NCBI GenBank assembly: GCA_031216915.1
Contig: CM062297.1
Location: 177,310,356-177,374,355 of the forward strand
Reading direction: 5' to 3'
Length of the DNA stretch: 64,000 nt
Source of the DNA: Pictodentalium vernedei
Taxonomy: Eukaryota > Mollusca > Scaphopoda > Dentaliida > Dentaliidae
The notes beneath the pieces were generated by a model. That model saw only the letters and a program-made list of their open reading frames with translations, was not told the DNA's origin and made no database searches. Position numbers and translations under genes: made by a program. Position 1 is the stretch's first letter. Every line of letters starts with the position of its first letter. Below, one piece after another: positions 55,801 to 58,189 of this stretch.

Positions 55801-57806
55801 CCTACTTAATGAAAATATGATATGATGCATCATGTTCCTGAGCCAGAAAAGCAGCCTCTTGGGTTCAAAGGGTTATAGTTTTACTTCAAAAACAGCTTAG
55901 GCCTAAAAAAATTAAAAATCTGTTTCTCAGGCCCACCCAGATGGTCCTTTTGGCTGCCGCATGCTCTCTTTTTATAACAAATATAAACTTAAAAAAAAAA
56001 AATTAAATGGTTCATGTCTGATATTTGACCCAAGTTAATAAAATTGATAAATTTGCCCCTTGAGTGCAAGAAGGCTTTGCAGTGCTTTAGCATTGCAAAG
56101 CCTTCATGCTCTCAAGGGACGAAATCCACCACCACCCATTCTATTCTGTAGATTATGAGGCCTAAAACATAAGCCAAGAACATGAACTTTTGATGGCAAA
56201 GAAATAATTACAGAATAAAAAATAAAATAAAAAAAGGCTCGCCTGCATGAAACTTTACAAATAATGGCCTGAGAAACAGAAGATCTACATTGTGTGGCCT
56301 TACCACTTCTATGATTACAAAAGCAAACCATGAAGTTCTATGATTACAAAGGCGAATGGTGAATTTGGACGGCATCATGATATGACACAATTCTCTGTCT
56401 TTTTACCCCCTCCCCCCCAACAGTACCACAGAATCGCACCTGTCAAAAAAGCACACCAAATCTCAGATTTTATTTTTATTTGTTTTTCTTTATTGTATCT
56501 AAAGTTTGCCACATTTTATTTAAGAAATCTTGATCCACTGGTTTGTGTTGCAACCAGATTGCAATCTGACAAATGAAGAGACATTTTTGGAGACAGAAAA
56601 ACTTTATTTTGGAAGCAAGGAATGATTTTAGTTATTCAAGAAAAAAGTGTCAGCTTGTCAACTGGACATGTCATTTAAAGAGGCTAAATGGATGGTCCAT
56701 GCATTTAACTCCTGTTCACTAATGTTAAAATATTGAAGTTTCAAGAAGCAATTTTTTCCCGTAATGTAACTAGGAATTTAACTAATTCAGTCTTGGTTGA
56801 CAGAACTCACAAACGATTGAATTGGTTAAATAGACAGTTGCATTATGGGGAAAAGTTGCAGCGTGAAATTTTGATATTTCATCATAAGTGCTTAGCCCTT
56901 AAAGGTTTATTTCCAACTGTTACGATCTCAAAACAGGTGCCTTTAACATACCATCATGAGTAGCTCCTGCTGACAATAGACAAATTACATAGACAGTGGT
57001 TTCTTATCAAGTCAGTTCAGGCTGTGGTCAGGTGTAAGGTCAGGAAATTGTCCAGTCCTTAACCCTTTGAACCCCAGAGGCCGTTTTTCTGGCCCAGTAA
57101 CATGATACTTCATAATTTCATTAAATAGGTTGACTTTTGAGTGAAGGTGTGGTGTAGACCAATCAATATTTTCAACATGCAGCACGTTGAAAATATTAAT
57201 TGGTCTACCCCCAAATAAAGAATATGGAAATGTGTTTTTGTAAATATTGTGATTATTCCTATTTTCATTCACTTATTCAATGTCTTTTTCTTATGACAGA
57301 GTCAGCCAGACTTGAGAGTGGTATCGCCGCATGGAACAGATACAAGTGAGATTGAATCACAATCAAATCCTAGTGTGAGAGATCTTGCATCACGGTTTGA
57401 AAATGTCATTCAGATTCCAGGAGCACAAAAAGGAACAAAAGACTGCATTGTAAATGAGTCCAGTATGACTCCCACTTTACATAGACAGAGAAGTAAATCA
57501 GAATCTAGTTCTTCTAAACCTAAATCAGTGCTAATGAAAAAGAAAAACATTAAGAAAGATAGACCTAGAAAAACAGTGACGTTCTCTGAAAATATTTCAA
57601 GTGTTGCCAATGAATCTTCCAAAGTTAAAAACCAACAACATTTCTCAGACAATGAGTTGGATGATGAAAGTTCGACAAGTGATGATTCTCCAACGGAAGG
57701 AGGACCAGGTTTAAAATGTAATCTGTGTGGTAAAAAAATTGTAAACCAAGGACAGTTCTGTGACAAATGTTCATATTACATGAGTCGGTTTCAACCTACC
57801 AGTTAG
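7802..57806 (+). CDS. USP53/54: USP53/USP54-family ubiquitin carboxyl-terminal hydrolase, 16 exons, 5' end missing
   Basis: Joining the 16 exons listed separately gives 4590 nt, exactly 1530 codons including TAG, with every splice phase matching. Residues 1-330 align by eye along their length with the USP domain of vertebrate USP53 and USP54. Landmarks are [57 protein letters not shown] and QPLLLLY. The catalytic His (GKHY) and Asp (FDDA) regions are present; the Cys box should be in an exon upstream. Family knowledge: USP53/54 were long called inactive, but K63-directed deubiquitinase activity has been reported; the fly homologue is echinus. With about 50 missing N-terminal residues the protein would be near 1580, close to USP54. 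Invertebrates usually have one gene, so I read this as co-orthologous to both. Confidence 0.93.
8122..8225. repeat. FB-H fragment, followed by FB-J hairpin fragment to 8420
   Basis: CTCTGAGAGCTTCCCAGTGATC resembles the FB-H centre, without clear ends. The stretch 8325-8400 holds GTCGTGGCTGC/GCAGCCATGAC, the FB-J centre. Confidence 0.45.
8476..8884. mobile_element. FB-D foldback copy 1 (PIF/Harbinger-like)
   Basis: Ends GGCCTAAAAAGG and TTTGTGGGGCC, flanked by TAA and TTA. Family landmarks: CTGTTTCTCAGGCCCTCC, GGCTTTGCAATGCTTTAGC hairpin, AACTTTTGATGGCAAAGAAA, CTGAGAAACAGAAGATCTAC. Confidence 0.85.
9781..9960. mobile_element. FB-B remnant
   Basis: Carries AATGTAATGTCCAAA, TAGCTTATGACCCCTC and CGCATTCCAATGAGGG; ends not intact. 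Confidence 0.5.
9999..10300. mobile_element. FB-I foldback copy 2
   Basis: TTAACTGGTTGAGTGC at the left and GCCCTCAACCAGTTCA at the right form the inverted ends. Middle has GGCACTCTCCAATAAATGG. Confidence 0.75.
10470..10646 (+). mobile_element. Degenerate SINE fragment, tail type 1
   Basis: CACGTCGATGGTGTACTTGCC, TCTCCAGGTACTCTGGCTTC and CCCCAATAAACAAACA match the shared SINE body and tail; the head is lost. Confidence 0.55.
11160..11601. mobile_element. FB-A copy 3 interrupted by FB-B
   Basis: Left half 11160-11277 (CATATCATGTAACACCTC / GGTAACATGATATGG) and right half 11513-11601 (AACAAATTTTGATACTGTAT) belong to FB-A. An FB-B sits between them at a TTAA. Confidence 0.75.
11274..11516. mobile_element. 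FB-B copy 2, nested in FB-A
   Basis: TTAA at both ends (11274-11277 and 11513-11516). Removing the insert and one TTAA restores a continuous FB-A arm, direct evidence for TTAA target duplication. Centre is CTCGTTGGAACAAGCTCG and its complement. Confidence 0.9.
11648..11723. repeat. Four-copy 18-bp tandem repeat
   Basis: Unit close to CAGAGAAGTCATTAGCAG, repeated four times with few differences. Confidence 0.85.
12590..12808. mobile_element. FB-C foldback copy 1
   Basis: TTAACCCTTTACCTAAGAG to GTTAGGTAAAGGTTAA. Centre is AATATGGATATCATTAGAAC-CGGCTC and its complement. Confidence 0.8.
13588..14545. mobile_element. AT-rich hAT-like element with repeated GAATCGAATC words
   Basis: Left end AGGGCCCTGCGAATTGCC; both flanks are rich in TCGAAT/ATTCGA words. 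A 34-bp sequence is duplicated exactly at 14169-14202 and 14391-14424. The right boundary is unclear. Confidence 0.5.
14842..15010. mobile_element. FB-K foldback
   Basis: TTAACCCCCTAAAAAAAG start. Arms TTAACTAAACTCAGAATTTA and AAATTCTGAGTTGAATTATG; right side CATCTTGAAATATTGATATT shared with the other FB-K copies. Confidence 0.6.
15590..15860. repeat. C-rich minisatellite, about five 50-60 bp units
   Basis: The words AGGACATCTGCCCCC and TGATTTTTATAC recur with drift, with an 18-C run at 15783-15800. Reverse-complement units (AGGGCAGATATCC, AGGGCAAATGTCC) lie at 16020-16150. Confidence 0.75.
16574..16809. mobile_element. FB-A copy 4
   Basis: TTAACACTTTACCTAATG to GGTTAAGGGTTAA, with a centre of CATTGGAATGAGC and its complement. 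Confidence 0.85.
17184..17199. repeat. G16 run after a GT repeat
   Basis: TATGTGTGTGTGTG leads into 16 consecutive G. A similar GT-then-G tract lies at 45032-45062. Confidence 0.95.
17354..17593. mobile_element. FB-A copy 5
   Basis: TTAACCCTTTACCCAATG to GGAAAGGGTTAA; palindromic centre GGAATGAGCTCAACGAGCTC. Confidence 0.88.
17815..17974 (+). mobile_element. Older SINE-like repeat
   Basis: Ends AGCCATTGTGCAGAAGAATG then AAATAAATAAAT, the type 2 SINE tail. Its body (ACCCAGTCACCAAAGCTTGG) differs from the main SINE and recurs at 11040-11165. Confidence 0.55.
17975..18387 (+). mobile_element. 5S rRNA-headed SINE (SINE3-like), tail type 2
   Basis: Positions 17999-18063 match 5S rRNA: CCGGTTCTCGTCAGATCACC, GAAGTTAAGCAACATCGAGC and TAGTTGGATGGGTGACC. 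These include the internal promoter regions (box A and box C). After that comes the same TTGTGTCCTTGGGCAAGG body as the tRNA-headed SINEs, then the CACGGTCACGATTAGCC tail and AAATAAATAAAT. Confidence 0.92.
18513..18765. mobile_element. FB-B copy 3
   Basis: CCCTTTACCCAACGTAATGG to GAGTTAA. Arms of AAAAACATAGGTTATGACG and its complement around TTGGAACGAGCTCAATTAGC. Confidence 0.88.
19336..19470 (+). CDS. USP53/54: USP53/54 exon 2
   Basis: 45 residues, phase 0/0. It starts [13 protein letters not shown] and ends with the family hallmark [15 protein letters not shown]. The last motif is one of the most conserved blocks of USP53/54. Donor is gtatgt. Confidence 0.95.
19640..19878. mobile_element. 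FB-A copy 6 with C20 expansion
   Basis: ATATCATGTGACCCATCATTG and complementary arm, ending GGTTAAGGGTTAA. A run of 20 C (19680-19699) interrupts the arm. Related sequence extends left to about 19510. Confidence 0.7.
20123..20751. mobile_element. FB-B copy 4 interrupted by FB-D
   Basis: Left part CCCAACATAATGGCCAAAAC to CACCAATTA (20181); right part from TTAATTTTC (20585) to GGTAAAGGGTTAA. The two halves make a continuous FB-B once the FB-D insert is removed. Confidence 0.88.
20182..20584. mobile_element. FB-D copy 2, nested in FB-B, TTA duplication
   Basis: GGCCTAAAAAAA to TTTGTGTGGCC. TTA precedes (20179-20181) and follows (20585-20587), a 3-bp TWA target duplication. Centre: GAAGGCTTTGCAATGC and complement. 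Confidence 0.92.
21306..21419 (+). CDS. USP53/54: USP53/54 exon 3
   Basis: 38 residues, phase 0/0: [12 protein letters not shown], then a C-x4-C pair (CAIPHC) and [11 protein letters not shown]. Vertebrate USP54 has the equivalent ENLLMRIHFHIA ... HQKFAM block. Acceptor is ttcag and donor gtatga. Confidence 0.94.
21531..21715. mobile_element. FB-G copy 2
   Basis: Centre CAAGTCTTGGCTGCC/GGCAGCCAAGACTT; ends decayed. Confidence 0.65.
21735..21990. mobile_element. FB-N copy 2, decayed
   Basis: Shares CATGATACTTCTTAATTTCA and CCAATCAATATTTTCA with FB-N near 57100. Confidence 0.55.
22110..22358. mobile_element. FB-A copy 7
   Basis: TTAACCCTTTACCCAACGC to CGTTGGGTAAAGGGTTA. Centre GGAACGAGCTCAACGAGCTC. 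Confidence 0.9.
22505..22584 (+). CDS. USP53/54: USP53/54 exon 4 (first half of zinc-finger region)
   Basis: 26 codons plus 2 nt, phase 0 in and 2 out. Reads [21 protein letters not shown]. The family normally has C-V-C-x-x-C-G here; this exon has V-C-P-C-G, one residue shorter. Donor is gtaagt; the codon split over the junction gives Val. Confidence 0.92.
22585..22876 (+). other. Intron 4
   Basis: A 292-base intron, gtaagt to tttcag, with no repeat recognised. Confidence 0.9.
22877..22982 (+). CDS. USP53/54: USP53/54 exon 5
   Basis: One nt completing the split Val, then 35 codons starting [15 protein letters not shown] and ending VGDVRDCP. It leads into the second Cys pair in exon 6. Compare the USP54 segment ending GDLRDCP. 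Donor is gtaagt. Confidence 0.93.
23046..23245. mobile_element. FB-B remnant
   Basis: TTGCAAGACAAATTTCTTGA, ATTATGACCACTCATTGG and CGTAAAGGGTTAA are FB-B landmarks in reverse order. Confidence 0.65.
23335..23714 (+). mobile_element. SINE, tRNA-type head (decayed), tail type 2
   Basis: Degenerate box A (TCTGGTAGAGTG), intact box B (GAGTTCGATCCCCGTCC), shared body, CACAGTAACGATTAGCC tail and CAATAAATAAAT. Confidence 0.83.
23743..24090. repeat. FB-I fragment followed by FB-J fragment
   Basis: ATTTATTGGAGAGTACC/GGCACTCTCCAATAAAT hairpin to 23900, then GCCATGACCACATTTGATG to CAGCAGCATTTTTAG, colinear with the right half of the FB-J at 51970-53045. Confidence 0.6.
24138..24195 (+). CDS. USP53/54: USP53/54 exon 6
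   Basis: 19 codons plus 1 nt: [19 protein letters not shown]. With the end of exon 5 it forms CP-N-N-C, the second cysteine pair of the fingers region. Phase 0 in, 1 out; donor gtaagt. Confidence 0.92.
24196..24773 (+). other. Intron 6
   Basis: 578 bases, gtaagt to tttcag. Nothing identifiable seen in it. Confidence 0.85.
24774..24868 (+). CDS. USP53/54: USP53/54 exon 7
   Basis: 2 nt completing a Leu codon, then 31 codons: [20 protein letters not shown] to TTIQLQD. GLVWD is invariant in the USP53/54 family. Donor is gtaagt. Confidence 0.94.
24972..25400. mobile_element. Two FB-G copies in a row
   Basis: First from TTAACCCTTAAGTCC with hairpin TTGTTGGCTGCC/GGTAGCCAACAA; second with CAAGACTTTGATTGCC/GGTAGCCAAGACTTG. 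Confidence 0.6.
25618..25934. mobile_element. FB-E copy, reversed and decayed
   Basis: TGTTAATTGAATAGCC at the left; centre ATTATATCTTGTTTGAGC / GAGCTCTGTCAAACAAG. Confidence 0.7.
26576..26728 (+). CDS. USP53/54: USP53/54 exon 8 (catalytic His and Asp region)
   Basis: 51 residues, phase 0/0. Contains [17 protein letters not shown] and [11 protein letters not shown]. By position, the His of GKHYST is the USP-family general base and the FDDA Asp pair holds the third catalytic position. The same words occur in USP54. Retention of both argues against decay of the active site on this side. Confidence 0.96.
26865..27601. mobile_element. FB-D copy 3 (reverse) interrupted by another FB-D
   Basis: Reads GACCCCACAAAGTAGATG to TTTTTTAGGCC then TTA. 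Centre GCAAGGCTTTGCAATGC and complement. The interior is split at GACATAA/TAAACC by FB-D copy 4. Confidence 0.85.
27145..27504. mobile_element. FB-D copy 4, nested in FB-D copy 3, TAA duplication
   Basis: GGCCTAAAAAAATT to TTTTTGTCACC, flanked by TAA (27142-27144) and TAA (27505-27507). The host word GACATAAACCA is rebuilt when it is removed. Confidence 0.88.
27850..28210 (+). mobile_element. tRNA-headed SINE, tail type 1
   Basis: Box A TGGCTCATTGGTTATGG, box B AGTTCGATCCCC, shared body, tail AAACTGTCCGACACGAGCC and CCAATAAATAAATA. A 12-bp duplication TATTTTAATTTG flanks it (27838-27849, 28211-28222). Confidence 0.92.
28439..28595 (+). CDS. USP53/54: USP53/54 exon 9 (end of USP domain)
   Basis: 52 codons plus 1 nt: [21 protein letters not shown] through [11 protein letters not shown], then a lysine-containing linker ending SPAK. 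QPLLLLY is the last strand of the USP fold in this family. Phase 0 in, 1 out; donor gtgagt. Confidence 0.95.
28888..29350. mobile_element. DNA element containing a 161-bp tandem repeat
   Basis: Ends TAGTCCCCTAACG and TAGTCTGGTAGGGGAC resemble each other inverted. Inside, a unit starting GAAAYGCTTCAACSGAATG recurs at 28941, 29101 and 29262. Confidence 0.65.
30186..30400. mobile_element. Hairpin element with ATTCCAA/TTGGAAT-type arms
   Basis: CATTTCACGAGAGCC and GGCTCTCGTGAAAT form the stem near 30296-30330. CACCCACC and TTCCAAMTCATT words recur in both arms. Confidence 0.6.
31154..32878 (+). CDS. USP53/54: USP53/54 exon 10 (large disordered tail exon)
   Basis: 1725 nt, phase 1 in and out, window residues 331-906. 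It is rich in Ser, Asn, Gln, Lys and Asp with no obvious globular fold. Visible motifs: [14 protein letters not shown] near residue 540, PPLPERR at 677-683 (possible SH3 ligand), and DSGYAS at 773-778, matching the beta-TrCP degron form DSGxxS. Long, low-complexity tails after the USP domain are usual in USP53/54. The frame stays open past the donor (gtacag) to a TAA at 32921-32923, so intron retention would add a short unrelated tail. Confidence 0.9.
32899..33050. mobile_element. Small TTAA hairpin element in start of intron 10
   Basis: TTAACCTTTTCAGCCTGTTATG start; palindrome TTTAATCCTACAGCTC / GAGCTGTAGGATTAAA at 33002-33038. It supplies the read-through stop after exon 10. Confidence 0.55.
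33083..33446 (-). mobile_element. tRNA-derived SINE, tail type 1
   Basis: Reverse complement gives GGCTCAGTGGTCACAGC (box A region), CAGTTCAATCCC (box B), shared body and the CTGTCAGGCACGAGGTGACC tail. A 9-bp duplication ACCCATATT flanks it (33074-33082, 33447-33455). Confidence 0.87.
33793..33950. repeat. FB-I fragment
   Basis: GGCACTCTCCAATAAATGG and AACATCTTGCTAAACTAATG match FB-I copy 2. Confidence 0.55.
34090..34181. repeat. FB-F right half
   Basis: GCTGATGATTTTCATTGCC to CTACGGCAACTGTACTG, then TA. Confidence 0.7.
34332..34460 (+). CDS. USP53/54: USP53/54 exon 11
   Basis: 43 residues, phase 1/1: an acidic segment ([14 protein letters not shown], then DGEDDLIDF) followed by [15 protein letters not shown]. 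Acceptor cctcag, donor gtatgt. No named domain. Confidence 0.85.
34712..35113. mobile_element. FB-D copy 5, inside an FB-A right arm
   Basis: GGTCTAAAAAAG to TTTGGGGGGCC. Flanks CAGGCAGATGCCACTGATTC and TAATGTAAAGGGTTAA are FB-A right-arm words. Confidence 0.8.
35120..35222. repeat. FB-K right half
   Basis: GATTGAATTGGTCAAAAG and TTGCAGCTTGAAATTTGTGG, ending TTAA. Confidence 0.5.
35367..35597. mobile_element. FB-F copy 2
   Basis: TA-CAGTACAGTCATCGTGG to CCATGGCAACTGTACTG. Weak centre at GCACTGGGTACAACCTGCTGC. Confidence 0.83.
35860..36000. repeat. FB-I fragment
   Basis: Has GTTGCAGTGTATTAGAGAGTGC followed by a decayed GGCACCGCTAATAAACTGG arm. Confidence 0.45.
36374..36772. mobile_element. 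FB-D copy 6, reversed
   Basis: GGCCCCACAATGTAGATC to AATTTTAAGCC, flanked by TAA and TGA. Centre AGTCTTTGCAATGATAAAGC. Confidence 0.83.
36989..37229. mobile_element. FB-S hAT-like foldback
   Basis: CAGGCCTGAAAATAAACAATC to CTGCTTATTTTCTGACTTG; flanked by CTCATGTG and CTCATGTA, an 8-bp duplication with one change. Inner arms AGGTTCACAGAGGGTAAATT / AATTCACCCTCTGGGGACC. Confidence 0.8.
37451..37576 (+). CDS. USP53/54: USP53/54 exon 12 (helical segment)
   Basis: 42 residues, phase 1/1: [20 protein letters not shown] then [23 protein letters not shown]. The spacing looks like a TPR- or MIT-like helical hairpin (helix, RGDYQAAL turn, helix) continuing into exon 13. Two acceptors 6 nt apart (tag at 37448-37450 and 37454-37456) both keep frame and would differ by two residues. 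Confidence 0.87.
37615..37858. mobile_element. FB-A copy 8
   Basis: GTGACCCCCTCATTGGAATG centre and ATTCATTAGGTAAAGAATTAA right end; left end decayed. Confidence 0.75.
37855..38036. mobile_element. FB-K copy
   Basis: TTAACCCTAAATTTAG start sharing the TTAA of the preceding FB-A. Centre TTTGACAGAAGAATGAGC / GAGCTCTGTCAAAC; end CATCTTGAAATTATTTC. Confidence 0.65.
38267..38501. mobile_element. FB-B copy 5
   Basis: TTAACCTTTTACCTAATC to GGTAAAGGGTTAA. Arms AAACATAGGTTATTACCC / GGGTCATAACCTATGTTT around CGTTGGAACGAGC. Confidence 0.88.
38680..39315. mobile_element. FB-B remnant interrupted by FB-D copy 7
   Basis: FB-B words ATGGCCTTATCTGACC and GAGAGGTCATAA to 38864, then FB-D (38865-39252), then TTATTCAAG...CAAGTGTCATCTGC. 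Some FB-B arm between the halves is missing. Confidence 0.65.
39341..40126. mobile_element. FB-R hAT-like foldback with 8-bp duplication, next to exon 13
   Basis: Ends CAGGCCTGGC and GCCAAGCCTG. CTGTTTAC lies directly on both sides (39333-39340, 40127-40134), the 8-bp duplication of hAT transposons. A 108-bp near-perfect palindrome sits at 39581-39688. Outer arms carry repeated CGCTCTCCT / AGGAGAGC words. It is 786 bp and has no transposase. Confidence 0.92.
40167..40350 (+). CDS. USP53/54: USP53/54 exon 13
   Basis: About 61 residues, phase 1 in and 2 out. Begins [20 protein letters not shown], continuing the helical region, then [18 protein letters not shown] and a Ser/Asp-rich end. The basic SRSLHKR stretch looks conserved-type rather than disordered. 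Donor gtatgt. Confidence 0.9.
40437..40960. mobile_element. FB-E copy, reversed, split by FB-A
   Basis: CAATTAACAGGAGTATTC and TGTCAGAGCTC/GAGCTCTGACA before 40612; GGAAATACTGAGGTCAAAG after 40839 matches the far arm. Confidence 0.65.
40612..40839. mobile_element. FB-A copy 9, nested in FB-E
   Basis: TTAACCCTTTACCTAACGC to TTGGGTAAAGGGTTAA. The centre is shortened to TTGGAACGAGGGG, so the GAGCTC core is deleted. Confidence 0.9.
41041..41160. repeat. FB-I hairpin
   Basis: TTTATGGGAGAGTGCC / ACTCTCCAGTAAATTG. Confidence 0.6.
41238..42103 (+). CDS. USP53/54: USP53/54 exon 14 (disordered tail)
   Basis: 866 nt, 288 full codons, phase 2 in and 1 out. Rich in Ser, His, Asn and Gln (for example [41 protein letters not shown]). 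No globular domain seen. The open frame ends four codons past the donor. Confidence 0.9.
42183..42470. mobile_element. FB-B copy with C20 expansion
   Basis: AACCCTTTACCTAACATAAG start. TATGACCCC is expanded to 20 C (42275-42294), and the ATTGGAATGAGCTCATT centre follows. Confidence 0.7.
42556..42805. mobile_element. FB-A copy 10, best preserved
   Basis: 250 bp between TTAA sites, ends CCCTTTACCCAACGCAGACG and CGTTGGGTAAAGGG. The inner palindrome has two 48-nt arms around a single A, ...GAGCTCG-A-CGAGCTC..., with no mismatch. Best reference copy for the family. Confidence 0.95.
42943..43166. mobile_element. FB-B copy, duplicated partner of 42183
   Basis: Shares TTTGATATTTTAAGTGTTTT in its left flank and ACCTAACATAAG in its end with 42183. 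Confidence 0.7.
43252..43673. mobile_element. FB-E copy 2, TA flanked
   Basis: CAGTGGAGCCCACTTAATTGG to GGATTCTACTG, TA at both sides (43250-43251, 43674-43675). Centre TGACAGAGCTCTGTGAGC. Confidence 0.9.
44070..44248. mobile_element. FB-S copy 2
   Basis: CCTGGAAATAAGCAG to CTGCTTATTTCCAGGC inverted ends; interior colinear with FB-S at 36989 but shorter. Confidence 0.75.
45483..45544 (+). CDS. USP53/54: USP53/54 exon 15 (62 nt)
   Basis: Phase 1 in, 0 out: [20 protein letters not shown] plus Ser. The acceptor (ttgtttag) and donor (gtaagt) are good, and both neighbouring phases fit only if it is included. Because it is short it is the least certain exon; skipping it would shift the frame. Confidence 0.78.
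46048..46283. mobile_element. FB-F copy 3
   Basis: TA-CAGTATGGCCACC to ACTGCAATTACTG-TA. Centre GAAGCACCAGGCACTACCTG. Confidence 0.82.
46520..46643. repeat. Inverted repeat with 21-bp arms
   Basis: CAACTCATCCCCAGTTTATA and TATAAACTGGGGATGAGTTG lie about 80 bases apart. Confidence 0.8.
47513..47870. mobile_element. Element Q with G16...C20 hairpin
   Basis: GGCCCGGCGGAAC at the left and CCTACGACGGGCC at the right. G16 (47527-47542), 6 bases, C20 (47549-47568). A second palindrome GGTCTATTTATCAGCTTTGG and complement spans 47652-47735. Confidence 0.78.
48320..48804. mobile_element. Two FB-F copies in direct tandem
   Basis: First 48320-48561 (CAGTCGCCGTGGACTGG to GTGGTCATACTG), second 48564-48804 (CAGTCACTATGGACTGG to GCGGCTGTACTG), separated by two bases. 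Each has its own GAAGCAC centre. Confidence 0.87.
49312..49536 (+). other. 74-codon ORF of unknown nature
   Basis: Starts [19 protein letters not shown] and ends [10 protein letters not shown] do not recognise it. Upstream are GC-box-like CCGCCCCCAGCCACGCCCC (49036-49055) and downstream an inverted CCAAT (ATTGGTCAAT). It may be a remnant of a mobile-element gene. Confidence 0.3.
49798..49954. repeat. 157-bp near-perfect palindrome
   Basis: Arms of about 77 nt run from AAGGAATGATC to GATCATTCCTT around GGGC-tac-GCCC, with few mismatches. Confidence 0.9.
50281..50699. mobile_element. Foldback O
   Basis: AGGTTTAATACCGGGAACAGG to GGATTAAACCCT inverted ends; centre GGGAATCAAAGGTT / AACCTTTGATTCCC (50528-50564). 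Confidence 0.65.
50770..50960. repeat. FB-M fragment
   Basis: ACAGTATGTGGAGTG, ACCCATGGAGTGGAG and CAATGGACC match FB-M. Confidence 0.5.
51068..51460. repeat. FB-I then decayed FB-B
   Basis: TTAACTGGTAGAGTGC and ATTTATTGGAGAGTGCC to about 51235; then ATGATCCTTCATTGG...CCAATGATGGGTTATAAG. Confidence 0.6.
51463..51686. mobile_element. FB-A copy 11
   Basis: TACCCTCTGCCTAACTAATC to TATAGGGGTTAA. Arms ACCATATCCTTTGACC / GGTCATGTGATATGG. Confidence 0.72.
51691..53045. mobile_element. Composite FB-J cluster with nested elements
   Basis: TTAACTCTTTGCATGCTGCTGG at 51720 and CAGCAGCATGCAAAGAGTTAA at 53045 pair as outer ends. Inside are two hairpins TCATGGYTGC/GCAGCCATGA (51893, 51985), a second TTAACAGGCTGAGTATTTTC/GAAAATACTCAGCAGGTTAA pair, an insert from about 52111 to 52962 bounded by ATCCCCCGCC-like and GTGGGGGGATAC, and an FB-C. 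Confidence 0.65.
52299..52568. mobile_element. FB-C copy 2
   Basis: TTAACCTTTTACCCAACAC to GATAAAGGGTTAA. Perfect inner arms ATCTTACAAATATGGCTGTC and complement around GGAACCGGCTCAATGAGCC. Confidence 0.87.
53340..53800. mobile_element. FB-E remnant interrupted by FB-F
   Basis: TTGTTAATTGAATAACCC and GATTTGATCTGTTAATTGC before 53435; TGGCATAAATTTGTGTTAATTC and TCCAATATAAG after 53673. Confidence 0.65.
53436..53671. mobile_element. FB-F copy, nested in FB-E, TA duplication
   Basis: CAGTACATATGCCATGG to CCATGGCAACTGTACTG with TA on each side. Confidence 0.88.
54660..54900. mobile_element. FB-A copy 12
   Basis: TTAACCCTTTACCTTATG to CACTAGGTAAAGGGTTAA; centre decayed. Confidence 0.8.
54937..55179. 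mobile_element. FB-F copy
   Basis: TA-CAGTATGGTTGCCATGG to CATGGTGACTGTGCTG-TA; perfect GAAGCACCGGGTAGAACCCG centre. Confidence 0.88.
55682..55876. mobile_element. FB-N copy 3
   Basis: TTAACTCCCTGCACAATG to GGGTTCAAAGGGTTAT; shares GATTGGTCTACCCCA with the copy at 57059. Confidence 0.65.
55900..56299. mobile_element. FB-D copy 8, TTA duplication
   Basis: GGCCTAAAAAAATT to TTGTGTGGCC with TTA before (55897-55899) and after (56300-56302). Confidence 0.9.
56728..56905. mobile_element. FB-K copy
   Basis: TAACTAGGAATTTAACTAATTC and GATTGAATTGGTTAAATAG arms; AGTTGCAGCGTGAAATTTTG. Confidence 0.6.
57059..57225. mobile_element. FB-N copy 4, right end missing
   Basis: TTAACCCTTTGAACCCCAG; hairpin CAATATTTTCAACATGC / GCACGTTGAAAATATT. 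Lies just before exon 16. Confidence 0.65.
57300..57806 (+). CDS. USP53/54: USP53/54 exon 16, last exon with C-terminal Cys4 knuckle
   Basis: 168 residues and TAG. Starts [14 protein letters not shown], then a predicted helix ([16 protein letters not shown]), a basic Lys/Arg block, an acidic block ([13 protein letters not shown]) and CNLCGKK...[15 protein letters not shown]. The four cysteines (window residues 1501, 1504, 1515, 1518) form C-x2-C-x10-C-x2-C, a likely small zinc ribbon a few residues from the end. Confidence 0.92.
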   Translation, partial: SQPDLRVVSPHGTDTSEIESQSNPSVRDLASRFENVIQIPGAQKGTKDCIVNESSMTPTLHRQRSKSESSSSKPKSVLMKKKNIKKDRPRKTVTFSENISSVANESSKVKNQQHFSDNELDDESSTSDDSPTEGGPGLKCNLCGKKIVNQGQFCDKCSYYMSRFQPTS

Positions 57807-57822
57807 CCATTATAAATAATTT

Positions 57823-57828
57823 AATAAA
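57823..57828 (+). promoter_or_regulatory. Candidate polyadenylation signal AATAAA (proximal)
   Basis: Canonical hexamer 17 bases after the stop codon. If used, the 3' UTR would be only about 40 bases. A second AATAAA at 58215-58220 lies inside an FB-H repeat and is the alternative. Confidence 0.45.
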
Positions 57829-58189
57829 TGTTTTGTTTAAAGTGTCTTCCAAGTGGCAAATATATCCTTCAACCTACCACAGTTAGAGGCAGTCTAATAA
57901 CAGTGATAAATATACATGGCACTCTTACAGTATTCATGCAGATATCACCCATGATTCACAGCCCCATTTTTGTCAGACCTTGTAAATTGGAAAGTCTGAC
58001 AATTGGAAAGCCAAAGTCAATTTCCAGGTGTGGTGGTTTCCTGTGTCCATTAATAATGTCTGATTTAACGAAAATTGTGTGTATGAAGTGTCATAAAATT
58101 CCGTATGAATAACCTCATGGATTTTGCAGCTCTTAAAAAGAAATTGTAAATTGTTGAATTTTAAAGCTTATTGAAAAAATACCATCCTA

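Larger units (their letters stand above)
45545..57299 (+). other. Intron 15 (11.8 kb)
   Basis: Holds three FB-F copies plus one nested in FB-E, element Q, a 74-codon ORF with a nearby 157-bp palindrome, foldback O, FB-I, FB-B, FB-A, the composite FB-J cluster with FB-C, FB-N copies and FB-D. 45560-46040, 46650-47510, 49960-50280, 53680-54530, 55190-55680 and 56305-56730 show no feature I can name. Confidence 0.8.

Noticed and set aside
57410-57766. 118-codon minus-strand ORF
   Set aside because: It is antisense to exon 16, whose + frame joins the conserved gene; no splice or family support.
57828-58112. 94-codon ORF after the stop
   Set aside because: Lies in the 3' flank and starts within the AATAAA region; no recognisable domain.
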